64,000 nt of DNA from Mycoplasmopsis columbinasalis. GTDB taxonomy: Bacteria; Bacillota_I; Bacilli_A; Mycoplasmatales; Metamycoplasmataceae. This document shows positions 1 to 9,272 of this stretch, piece after piece. Each line of letters starts with the position of its first letter. Position 1 is the first letter of the stretch. The translations under genes and the position numbers were made by a program. The stretch is from positions 496,001 to 560,000 of the forward strand of contig NZ_LR215043.1 of assembly GCF_900660705.1 (NCBI RefSeq). Direction: 5' to 3'. Under the pieces are notes generated by a model, which did no database searches, was not told the origin of the DNA, and worked only from the letters and a program-made list of their open reading frames with translations.

Positions 1-321
1 CCAACGCAAATGTGCTTTTCCGCATCTTCCTTAACACAATCAAGTAAAATTAAAAAAATTTCTTTTCAAACTTATTTAAAGTCTTTGTACAGCTTTATGT
101 GTAAACTTTTCGCCAAGGCTAAGTATAATGCGATTTTAATTCTTGCAGGTGAATTAGCTGCTTTAACTTGAGATAGCGGCTTTCCAGAAGAGATTCCAAC
201 TGATTTAGAAAACCGTTTTTATGTAATGCTGAAAATTATCCTTTTGACTTTAGATCATAGTAATGACTTAAAAATTGATGACTTCAAAAACTATGTACAA
301 AAATTTACTAAAAAAATTTAA
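1..321 (+). CDS. 3' end of an unrecognised gene (partial)
   Basis: An open frame enters from the left edge and ends with TAA at 319-321, giving about 106 C-terminal residues. One in-frame TGA is read as Trp. The visible peptide is mostly helical in character, with a hydrophobic stretch near its middle (NAILILAGELAAL) and a Lys-rich end. I do not recognise the family. It lies just upstream of the 5S rRNA promoter on the same strand. The true start and length are outside the window. Confidence 0.6.
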
Positions 322-348
322 TTTTTTTCTTGGTGGTAAATTTAAAGG

Positions 349-357
349 TGCTATAAT
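349..357 (+). promoter_or_regulatory. Extended -10 promoter of 5S rRNA
   Basis: TGCTATAAT is a perfect -10 hexamer with the extended TGn motif. It ends 8-9 bases before the predicted 5' end of the 5S rRNA, the right distance for transcription to begin at the mature end. The same nine bases precede the tRNA cluster (59046-59054), suggesting a shared strong promoter type for stable RNAs. Confidence 0.6.
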
Positions 358-365
358 ATATTCCA

Positions 366-468
366 CAAGTGCCTATAGCAGAGGTTATCACCTGACCCCA
401 TTCCGAACTCAGTAGTTAAGCCCTCTAGTGCCGACGATAGCAGAGATGTGAAAATAGGGCGGTGCTTT
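366..468 (+). rRNA. rrf: 5S ribosomal RNA
   Basis: The region contains the universal 5S core (CACCTGACCCCATTCCGAAC followed by CAGTAGTTAAG). The two ends, AAGTGCC at 367-373 and GGTGCTT at 461-467, form helix I. It is a short 5S of about 100 nt, as in mollicutes. No 16S or 23S gene adjoins it, so it is a detached 5S gene. The helix followed by a T run (466-472) probably also terminates transcription. Exact ends are uncertain by a few bases. Confidence 0.9.
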
Positions 469-621
469 TTTTATTTCCTTTTACTAATATAAGTTTTTAT
501 TTTTTATAAAGCACAACTAATATACAAACGGGGCCTCAATAAAATTTTGATTTTTTATTTATTTAATAATTGACATAATGATTTGTTTTTCTAAATAAGA
601 ACCATTAGGCACTTTTTAATT

Positions 622-648
622 GACCAACTTAAAGTTGGTTTTTATTTT
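622..648 (+). terminator. Hairpin with T run
   Basis: CCAAC (624-628) and GTTGG (634-638) form a short stem followed by a T-rich tail, a possible weak plus-strand terminator. I see no other feature in the gap between 5S rRNA and rplA. Confidence 0.35.
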
Positions 649-705
649 GATTTCATTTTCAAATTATTTCTATGCTTTTTTAGTTAAGAATTTTCTTTGG
701 ATAAT

Positions 706-744
706 TACAAAAAAAATAAAAAGACAAGAATTTGTTTTCTTGTC
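706..744 (-). terminator. Rho-independent terminator of rplK-rplA
   Basis: GACAAGAA (723-730) pairs with TTCTTGTC (737-744). On the minus strand the stem is followed by a long T run (complement of 706-722). It lies 14 bases past the rplA stop. Confidence 0.8.
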
Positions 745-757
745 CTAATTTAGTTTC

Positions 758-1453
758 TTAGTTACCTAATTTTACTTTTACACCAGGAGCCATTGTAGCA
801 GTTACAACAACGTTTTGAATGTATGTACCTTTTACTGCTGCTGGTTTAAGTTTTTTAATTAAGTTAATTACAGTATTTGCATTTTCAACAAGTTTGTCAA
901 GATCCATGCTTACTTTACCAATCATGGTGTGAACAATACCTGCTTTATCTGTACGATAGTTTGCTTTACCTTTTTTAAGTTCTTCAACAGCTTTTTCAGG
1001 TGTTGGAGTAACTGTACCGGTTTTAGGGTTTGGCATAAGACCTTTAGGTCCAAGTTTTTTACCGTATTTTCCTAAAAGTGGCATCATTGCTGGGTCAGCA
1101 ACCATAACATCAAAATCAAAGTTATCTTCTTTAATTTTACCTTCAAGTTCAAGACCGTCCACAACTTGGTCAGCACCAGTTGCTTTGGCAAGTTTTTGTT
1201 TTTCAGGGTTGTTAGTAACAACTAATACTCTTACACTTTTACCAGTTCCATTTGGAAGTAAGACTGCACCACGAAGTTGTTGGTCAGCTTTTCTAACATC
1301 AAGATTTAATTTAAATACCAATTCTACTGAGCCATCAAATTTACTGTATGAAGTTCTTTTGACTAATTCTAATGCTTCTTTAAGATCGTAAGCAACTGTT
1401 CTGTCAAATGATTCACGAGCTGCTTTGATTTTTTTACCTAATCTTCTAGCCAT
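758..1453 (-). CDS. rplA: 50S ribosomal protein L1
   Basis: The 231-residue protein matches full-length bacterial L1, starting MARRLGKK and containing the signature GKKLGPKGLMPNPKTGTV around residues 131-148. L1 binds 23S rRNA at the L1 stalk and helps move deacylated tRNA to the E site. In many bacteria it also represses its own operon by binding the leader mRNA. The start codon overlaps the rplK stop (TAATG), so the two are translationally coupled, the standard L11-L1 arrangement. A strong terminator follows. No internal TGA occurs. Confidence 0.97.
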   Translation of the reverse strand: MARRLGKKIKAARESFDRTVAYDLKEALELVKRTSYSKFDGSVELVFKLNLDVRKADQQLRGAVLLPNGTGKSVRVLVVTNNPEKQKLAKATGADQVVDGLELEGKIKEDNFDFDVMVADPAMMPLLGKYGKKLGPKGLMPNPKTGTVTPTPEKAVEELKKGKANYRTDKAGIVHTMIGKVSMDLDKLVENANTVINLIKKLKPAAVKGTYIQNVVVTATMAPGVKVKLGN

Positions 1454-1890
1454 TATTTATCTCCGTCTCAACCTTCGATTGTAATTCCCATTTGACGAGC
1501 TGTACCAGCGATGGTTTTCATAGCGCTTTCAATGTTATCGGTACTTAAATCTGGTAATTTGTATTCAGCAATTTCTTTAAGTTGGTCAACTGTAATTGAA
1601 GCAACTTTAGTTGTTTTTGATTTTGCTGAACCGCTTTGAATCTTAGCTGCTTGCTTAAGTTTGAAACTTGCAGGTGCAGTAAATAATTTGAAGTCGAATG
1701 ATTTGTTTTTATATACTGTAATTTCTACAGGAACAGGTTCACTGTTTCTGTCTTTTGTTGCATCGTTAAATGCTCTTGTAAAGCCTGGCATGTTAATACC
1801 AACACCTGCAAGTGCAGGTCCTGGTTTAGCTTGACCAGCTAAAAATTGCAACTTACGAACACGAACAATATCAGCTTTTGACTTTGCCAT
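1453..1890 (-). CDS. rplK: 50S ribosomal protein L11
   Basis: This is L11 of 145 residues. The N-domain shows QFLAGQAKPGPALAGVGINM and the C-terminal rRNA-binding domain shows the conserved IAGTARQMGITIEG. L11 forms the GTPase-associated centre with 23S rRNA. An in-frame TGA near the 3' end is read as Trp, and the true stop is TAA at 1453-1455, adding WDGDK to the truncated reading. It is the first gene of the rplK-rplA operon, preceded by an AAAGGAT ribosome-binding site and an approximately 85-base leader with small hairpins. Confidence 0.97.
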
Positions 1891-1980
1891 GTTTTGTTAT
1901 CCTTTCGATAATGTGGTACTAGCGATACTTAAATTTCTCTCCCACTAGTTAGAGGCAATTTGTAATTGCTGTGCAATTAT

Positions 1981-2007
1981 ATTATAAAAAGCTTATTTTA
2001 TTGACAA
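1981..2007 (-). promoter_or_regulatory. Likely rplK-rplA promoter
   Basis: On the minus strand TTGTCA (2007-2002) lies 15 bases before TATAAT (1986-1981). The spacing is short, but a one-step shifted -10 (TAATAT) gives 17. The predicted leader is about 85 nt and contains a GCAATT...AATTGC hairpin near 1950-1970. Confidence 0.5.
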
Positions 2008-2026
2008 AAGTATTGAATCAGTAACA

Positions 2027-2066
2027 GAAAAGAATAAAAAAATGTGAACGTGATAACGTTCACATT
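2027..2066 (-). terminator. Rho-independent terminator of clpB
   Basis: An 11-bp perfect stem (2041-2051 with 2056-2066, loop GATA) is followed on the minus strand by a T-rich tail. It sits 5 bases beyond the clpB stop. Confidence 0.85.
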
Positions 2067-2071
2067 GAAGT

Positions 2072-4243
2072 TTATTTGTTAATTTCTTTAATGGTGAAAT
2101 TTCCCATTAACAAATCAACTTGGTAGGTTTTGTCAGGCACCATCGACTGGTCAATAATTTTGCGCGCTAACAAGTATTCAAGATGATTTTGAATATATCT
2201 TTTGATTGGGCGTGCACCAAATGCTTGGTCAAACCCAGCTTTTGCCACAAAATCAATAGTTTTATCAGTAAATTTGAGTGCAATTTGTTTTGAATCCAAT
2301 ACTCTTTGAGCAAGTTTTTCAAGTTCAATGCGAGTGATTTCTTTAATCGCTTCGTCGTCAAGCGCAGAGAATTTAACAATTTCGTCAATACGATTAATAA
2401 ATTCTGGTGTTAATTTTTGCAATAAAATGTCTTTAATTTCACTTACATCAATATTGTTTTCAAGAATTTGTTGAGCAGCTAAATTAGAAGTCATTATGAC
2501 TATTAAATTGCGGCAATTAATTGCTCTACCTTTTGAGTCAGTAAGTGAACCGTTGTCCAAAAGTTGGAGCAAGACATTGAGAACTTCCGGGTGAGCTTTT
2601 TCAATTTCATCAAGCAACAAGATCGAATAAGGTCTCTTGCGAATTTCGTCAGTTAATGAGTGAGTTGAATCAAAACCAATGTATCCTGGAGGAGCACCGA
2701 TGATTTTGGAAACTGAGTGTTTTTCCATATATTCAGACATGTCAAGTCTAATGATTTGTTTTTCATCATCAAAAAGTTCACTAGCTAACACTTTTGCGAG
2801 TTCAGTTTTACCCACACCAGTAGGTCCAACAAATAAAAAGGAAGCAAGTGCGCGATTCGGATCGTTAATGTTGGCCTTTGCACGTAAAACAGCTTGCACC
2901 ACTGCTTTAATAGCAGCGTCTTGTCCTTTGATTTTGTTTTTGAGTGCACTTTCAAGTGCTAATAATTTTTGTCGTTCGCCTTCTAATAATTTGTTAACAG
3001 GAATGTTAGTTCATTTTGAAACAATTGAAGCAATTTCTTCAGGAGTAACTGAGTCTTTAATAAGCGAATTAGTTGCAGCGTTGATTTCAGCAGTTTTTTG
3101 TGAAATTTCTTTTTCAACTTTCGGAATTTCAATGTACATTAATTTTGCGGCTTTTTCATATTCAGCTTCGCTTTGCGCCAAAGTGAGAGCGTGTTGCAAA
3201 TTATCTAAAGTACTACGCAATTGTGAAACGTAATTGAGACGATTCTTTTCTTGATCTCATTGTTGTTGTAAAGCGTTAATTTTCTTTTCAGCAGCTTGAA
3301 TTTCAGTCTCTATTTGACTAAGTCGAAGTGCGTGTTTAACCTTATCTTCGTTTGATAAAGCGATTTTTTCCATCTTAAGCTTAGCTAAATTTTGTTTTGC
3401 TCTTTCTAGTTCTTCTGGTTGAAAATTAATTTCCGTTTTGATAGTAGCTGCTGCTTCGTCAACTAAGTCAATTGCTTTGTCAGGTAAAAATCTGTCAGAA
3501 ATATACCTTGATGAAAGGTTAGCGGCTGCCACTAAAGCGTCATCTTGAATTTTGACATTGTGATAATTTTCGAAACGTTCCTTAATACCACGTAGAATGG
3601 TGATCGTATCTTCTACAGAAGGTTCAAAAATATCAATTTTTTGCATTCTTCGTTCGAGTGCGGCGTCTTTTTCGATATATTTGCGATATTCGTCAAAAGT
3701 TGTGGCACCAATTAAATGCAATTTACCTCGTGCCATCATTGGTTTTAAAATGTTAGCTACGTCCATTCCGTTATCAGCACCAGTTTTGCCAGTTCCAACT
3801 AACATATGTACTTCGTCAATAAAAACAATAATGTCGCCGTTGGCATCTTCTATTCTTTTTAGAACATCTTTAATTCTTTTTTCGAATTGTCCTTGGTAAG
3901 AAGCACCAGCAATCATGCTTGCAAGATCCAATTCGATAACATCTTTATTTTTAAGATTTTCAGGTACTTGTCCTTCAACAATTTTGCGAGCTAAACCCTC
4001 AACAATTGCTGTTTTTCCCACGCCAGGCTCGCCTACTAAAACAGGGTTGTTTTTGGTTTTACGACTAAGAATTCTAATCATTCTTCTGATTTCGTCGTCA
4101 CGGTTAATGACTGGATCAAGCTCGTTACGAGCTGCCATATCAGTTAAATTTTTACCGTATTTTTTTAAAATGTCGTCTTCGTCATCGTTCTTTTTTGTTT
4201 TATTTTGGAGTGAATCTAAAATTTCGTCAAAGTTAAAATCCAT
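2072..4243 (-). CDS. clpB: ATP-dependent chaperone ClpB (short form)
   Basis: This 723-residue AAA+ disaggregase works with DnaK to rescue aggregated proteins. The first AAA domain has Walker A GEPGVGKT at residues 71-78. The second has GPTGVGKT near 473-480 and an arginine finger region [10 protein letters not shown] near the C-terminus. A coiled-coil middle domain runs from about 320 to 420. The usual N-terminal substrate domain of about 140 residues is missing, as in other mollicute ClpB. I chose the ATG at 4241-4243 because AGGAGGAAAT lies directly upstream; an in-frame ATG seven codons earlier lacks a site. A CIRCE-like element lies upstream, so HrcA heat-shock control is likely. Confidence 0.95.
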
Positions 4244-4270
4244 ATTTCCTCCTCTAGTTTGCATAATATT

Positions 4271-4296
4271 TTAGCACTAAAACTTTTATTTGCTAA
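4271..4296 (-). promoter_or_regulatory. CIRCE-like HrcA operator of clpB
   Basis: On the minus strand the element reads TTAGCAAAT - 8 bases - TAGTGCTAA. The second arm matches 8 of 9 bases of the CIRCE consensus (GAGTGCTAA) and the first arm 6 of 9. The spacer is 8 rather than 9. It lies 28 bases upstream of the clpB start, between clpB and the divergent trmB. Confidence 0.7.
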
Positions 4297-4331
4297 AGTA
4301 TTTTTGTTTGTTTCGATGATAAAATAAAGCT

Positions 4332-4952
4332 ATGCGTTTAAGATTTGACAAAACGGCCGAAGAACGAATTAAAAAATCGCCTTATTATATTAACCCAACA
4401 GTTTATCCTATTGATTTAGATAACCACTGTGTGGTAGAAGTTGGAATGGGCAAAGGCGAAATGATAGTTGAATTAGCAAGATTACATCCAGAATTAAAAT
4501 TTTACGGCTTAGAAAAATATTGAACTGTTGCGGCTAAAACACTTAAAAAAGCACAAGAATATAATTTGCAAAATTTCTTTTTAGTTATTGACGGTGCAGT
4601 GAATTTGTCAACAATTTTTAGTGGTAAGCTTAATACACTTTGACTTACTTTTAGCGATCCTTGACCAAAAGCAAGACACGAACGAAGAAGACTTACACAT
4701 AAGAATTTTTTAAGTTTATATCAAACATTAATGAGTGATGATTCCTTGTTTAAATTTAAGAGTGATAATGAGAAGTTGTATCATTTTTCACTTGAAAGTT
4801 TGCAAGCGAATGGGTGAAAAATTTTAGCAAATGGTACTGATTTGCATAATTCGGCATATGCAAAAGATAACATTATGACAGGCTATGAACAAAAATGAAG
4901 TGCTTTAGGTACGAGCATAAAATATATTTTTGCGCGTCGTCCAAAAATTTAA
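4332..4952 (+). CDS. trmB: tRNA (guanine-N7-)-methyltransferase TrmB
   Basis: The protein (206 residues) makes m7G46 in the variable loop of tRNAs from S-adenosylmethionine. The SAM-binding motif VVEVGMGKGEMIVELA (about residues 36-51) is followed by GLEKYW. The diagnostic motif FSDPWPKARHERRRLTH is present near residue 111. Several Trp residues here are encoded by TGA, including the Trp of SDPWPK, which strongly supports code 4. It is divergent from clpB, and msrA follows 50 bases downstream. Confidence 0.95.
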
Positions 4953-5002
4953 TTTTTCTAATATATCTATAAAATAGAGATATATAAAAAAGAAAGGTAA
5001 AA

Positions 5003-5485
5003 ATGAACAAAAAAATTTATTTAGCAGGCGGTTGTTTTTGAGGTGTGCAAGCTTTTTTAAAATTACAAACAGGTGTGGTAAAAACTATTGTTGGTTATGC
5101 AAATTCAAACATTCCAAATCCAACTTATAAAGATGTTTGTGATGGCAAATCTATTGCTAGTGAAGCGGTTGAAGTTGTCTATGACTCAAATGTTACTTCT
5201 ATCGAAACTTTAATTACTAGTTTATTTGATGTTATTAATCCAACAGAATTAAATAAACAAGGACCAGATGTTGGTGTCCAATATCGCAATGGTGTCTATT
5301 TTATAGATGCAAACGATGAATTAATAATCAAAAATCATCTTGAAAAATTAGCACACAATTATAGTAAACCGCTAACCACTGAAGTTTTACCATTGTTAAA
5401 TTTTTATCCAGCCGAAGAATATCATCAAGATTATTTAGACAAAAATCCTAGTGGTTACTGCCACATTAAGTTACCAAAACACTAA
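5003..5485 (+). CDS. msrA: Peptide-methionine (S)-S-oxide reductase MsrA
   Basis: This 160-residue enzyme repairs oxidised methionine in proteins. The catalytic motif GCFWG is at residues 10-14 with the nucleophile Cys11; its Trp is a TGA codon. The family signature continues with VGYANSNIPNPTYKDVCDGKS and a C-terminal AEEYHQDYLDKNP. The start has a clear AGAAAGG site 5 bases upstream, and a TATAAA-like box lies about 30 bases before it. The nearest downstream terminator is 120 bases away, within the leader of the next gene. Confidence 0.95.
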
Positions 5486-5534
5486 AACACATTAGTATTT
5501 ATATATCAGTATCTAAATCAGAATCATATTTATA

Positions 5535-5540
5535 TATAAT
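5535..5540 (+). promoter_or_regulatory. Candidate -10 box for the first giant gene
   Basis: TATAAT within an AT-alternating stretch lies 121 bases before the start codon. The equivalent position upstream of the second giant gene has a near-identical run (TTATATATATAAT ending at 16547). No good -35 is visible. Confidence 0.4.
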
Positions 5541-5602
5541 ATTTGCAAAAACCATTCTTTTTAGATTTTTGATATTGTTTGTGGTCCAAAATTTTATAAA
5601 AG

Positions 5603-5626
5603 AGTGCTTGTTTAAGTACTTTTTTA
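5603..5626 (+). terminator. Terminator-like hairpin in the leader of the first giant gene
   Basis: AGTGCTT (603-609) pairs with AAGTACT (614-620), allowing one G-U, and is followed by TTTTTTATTT. It could end msrA transcription. However, only 34 bases separate it from the next start codon, too little for a normal promoter, so it may act as an attenuator for the giant gene. Confidence 0.6.
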
Positions 5627-5660
5627 TTTATTGTGCTTACAAAACATACAAGGAGTAATA

Positions 5661-8600
5661 ATGAAAAAATTCAATTTTAAAACTTTAGTGTGACCAAAAT
5701 ATGTGCTTTCGGCCGGAATTTTAGCCGCAGGGGTCGCGACAGCACTTAGTGCTGTTTATTTACACGCAAGTAAGTCTGACGAAAAAACTGGTAAAACAAA
5801 CCCAGTTGCGCCTGAAGCATTAATTAATCGATTTGTTTCAAATATTGAAACCGATGTTGTTGCGAAAATTGTTACTAAAGATCATCTTTCCGAAGTAGCT
5901 AGTTATGATTTCAAAAATGACAAAATTAATTACACAATTAATGGTGAAAACAAATCGGTTGACGTAGACACTTATCTTGCAGACTATTTTGAAGCAAATC
6001 GTGAATTGCCTTCGTTTCAAATTTCATATGGTACTTTTAACTTTTTCAATGATTATATTGAATCTATTTCAGCAGCTGAATTTTTCAAATTTACTCAATG
6101 ATTTATGCAAAATGTTTCTTGAGGACCAGAAATTATTACTCTTAAAAGCTTTTCACTTGTACGTGGTGTAGAACACAATGGAAATGCAATTTTACTTGGA
6201 CAACACGAAGAAAAGAATAAAGAAATTACTTCGATTTCATTTTTTGTTGACGCATTTTTTGGTTCGCTTCCAATTTATTCAACAAATGATGGTCCGAACA
6301 ACCACAGAGATTCTCTCACTTACAAACTAAACAAAAACGAATTAACTGCAACACAATTGCAGGAATTTTTATCTAAAATTAATGACTATAACTCTTATGC
6401 TAATGTTGCTAAAGGTTTTACTGACGAACGAAATCTTGACTTAAGTTTTAGAACAATTGCTAACTACAAAGAATTAATTGGCACTAAAGTTTGAGCAGTT
6501 AAAGTGCAAGATTGAACAACTAAACTTGAAGATAAATTGATTAACACCGTTTCGCAAGCAATGGTTGAACAAATCAAACAGGATTTTGCTAACGATGGTT
6601 ATGTTTATTTATTGTTAATTGATGGTGACACCGAAGACCAAGCAAGAGCAAACTTGCAATCGCAATTCGTAAAATATGTTGCCGATGACAAATATAATCT
6701 CTTTGATTTAATTGATATTAACACTGTTAAATTAGAAGAAAAAAGTATTTTTAGTGTTTCCACAACTTTTCTTTCAAGTATTACAAAACAAGGAATTGTG
6801 CGCGATTATCTAAAGATTTTCTTCCAAGATGGTTCTTCATTCCGTCTTTTTGATTTAATTTCAAACACATGGTATGAAACCACCACAGACGATAATGTGG
6901 CAAGAATTGTGCGTTATAACAGTAGTTCGCACGAATATCTAAAATTAGCTTTCGACAGCGCGCGTGATCGTTTTCGTGTTTTAACAACCACTTACAACCA
7001 AGCACTTGAAACTGTTGCCAACAAACTCAAAGTTAATGCTGAATTGTTAGCACAGTTAAATGAAAAATTTGCCATTTATCAAAACACAGAAGGCATTGAT
7101 GATACAAAAGTTGATGAAAGTCAAGAGCCAGCCGAAAACGACTATTCAAAAACAGCAGAAAGAATTAGATTTTTAAGATTTGCCAAAGAAGCTTTATTCA
7201 GTACACATAAAGCTAAATTATTATTTTCAGCCTATCAATTAATTGAGGCATTTAAGGCAGAAACTTTTGTTCAAACTTACAACACACAAGAACAAGCATT
7301 ACTTAACGAAAGTACTGAAAGACGTGATCTTGATGTTCGTAAAAGTGAATTTACCACCAAAATCAATGAAATTTATACAAAATATTGAAATGACTTAGCT
7401 CTACTTGTTGATGGTCAAATTGATGGCAAAGTAGTTGAACGCCAAAACTTAACTAATCGTTTTATTTACAATGTTGATTTAGGCGACTTACCAAATTATT
7501 TAATTACACTAAATACATTAACTAAGAAAACCAATGAACATAGAATTAACTGAAGAGATTTTGCGAATCTCAATGGTTTTTTACGCAAAAAAGTCAGCGA
7601 AAATATAGTTAATGGCGTTGCTAAAGAAAATACAGCAACTAAATTTTTCTTTTATAACAACACCGATGAACAACCACTTGATTCACTAAAAGATAACACC
7701 ACGTCAAGTGAAATTGATCAAGAAGTTTTAATCAATGAAATTCACGCGCTCGAAGCTCGTACCAATGCCATTCAAACTGAAATTACTAACTTAAATAGTT
7801 CTCTTTTTAAAGACGAAGTAAATGGAGAGAATTTATCAGCTTGAACTATTTTAAATTCTGTTTATGCTACTCAAGATGTAACCCCATTACCTTTCAATTT
7901 CAAATTGCCTGGTCACGAAAAATTTGATGGTTCAATTGAGTCTAATGGCGAACTAAAAGCATTTTTAGAGTTTTCATATCTAAGACCAGAAAATCAAACC
8001 AACTCATATTTAGAGTTATTTATTAATTACATTTTGGAAGGTAATCAAAATCCACCAGCCAATTCAAATGAAAACTTAGGTCTTAGAGGTATTTTGGCCA
8101 AAGCAAATGCAATTATAGATGCCAATGCTAAAAATATTTATGACGCTTTAGTTGATGTAGATCCTGCTACGCTTGTGCAACCTGGTCAAGACAAGGCCAC
8201 TAGTGCAGCATACATTGCATATGTTTCGAACCTTTTGAACTTTTTCAAGCAAACAGGTTTTACTTGAGAGCAATATAGTAATTTAGTTGGTCTTTTTAAT
8301 AATTTTGATGCTTTGAAAAAGAGATTAGCTAACCAACTAAGCACAAAAATTACTAAATTTAACGATTTACAAGTTGAATTAGCAGAAAAAACTATTGATT
8401 TACGTTTCAAACGTATTGTTTGAAACTTAGTTTCGAATGTCCTTAATTTGAATAATGAAGAATTTTTAAGCGCATACCGCACTTTAATCAATACTTACAA
8501 CACAAAGAAAAACGCGTTAGTAAGTGAACAGAAAGCAAAATTAGATGCGCAAATCTTAAAAACTACAATTTCGAAAACAATTTTGTTGAATTCAATTGGA

Positions 8601-9272
8601 CAACAATATCAAGCTAACTCTTTTGGTGTTTTTTATGACCACAAATTAAGTGATTATTATAAAAATTTTGTTAATGAAACATTGGAAACCGAAGCACAAA
8701 TTAAAGCTTTCTTTGACAAAATTGCAATTTATGCTCAAAATGTTGATTTTGACCAAGCAAGAGACAAGTTTATTTTTTCACAAGATGAAAAAGTTAGTTT
8801 AGGTCGCACCACAATTTCATTACTAGACGAGTGAGCACACGACGCAAATCGGAAAAGTATTCTTACTTTACTTGCTGGTGGTGACAGGGAAGCAGCTAAT
8901 CCAGCAAGCAAAAATAAAAAGAAAGCTGCTGATGTTAGTGCAGAATTTAAAAACATCTTTAAAGACAGTTCAGGAAACACAGTTATTGATGATGCTGTTG
9001 GTGGAGAAAACGCAACTTACTTAACATTTTTCAATACTTTTGAACAAATTTTTCTTAATAACTTTAGCGCAATGTTAAGAGCGTTAAAAGAGGCAAACTT
9101 TAAAACAAAGCTCGAAAAAGTTATTGCTCGTTTAAGTAAGAAATACGAATTTTTCAAAACTAAACATCCAGATCCAACTGCTTATACCGAAGATGAAATT
9201 CGGAAATCAAACTTATTTTTAAACACTATTCTTGCTTTCAATGAACTTTCTAAATACTTTAATACAGGTTAG
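5661..9272 (+). CDS. Giant PDxFFG-type surface protein 1, N-terminal part (frameshifted)
   Basis: This 1,203-residue open frame is the first third of a protein of about 3,535 residues. It starts after AAGGAGT. Residues about 14-33 are a single membrane anchor after a short basic start (KFNFKTLVWPKYV), with no lipoprotein cysteine. The rest should be outside the cell. Motif VDAFFGSLPIYST at about 196 corresponds to PDAFFGSLPIYST in the paralogue, the signature for which I believe the 'PDxFFG protein' family of mycoplasmas is named. Long helical, Lys/Glu/Asn-rich segments dominate. The frame ends at TAG 9270-9272, but homology to the paralogue continues directly in the -1 frame, so one base appears deleted at about 9267-9272. 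Function is not proven. The metalloprotease-like motif is in the other part. Confidence 0.85.

Noticed and set aside
2001-2006. TTGACA on the plus strand upstream of rplK
   Set aside because: There is no plus-strand gene downstream. The same bases fit the minus-strand rplK promoter.
2679-3233. 184-codon open frame on the plus strand inside clpB
   Set aside because: It is antisense to conserved ClpB coding sequence and its Ser/Leu-rich product matches nothing recognisable.
4957-4990. Imperfect inverted repeat before msrA (ATATATCTA ... TAGAGATATAT)
   Set aside because: Low-complexity AT sequence with mismatches and no T tail. It is more likely promoter DNA than a defined element.
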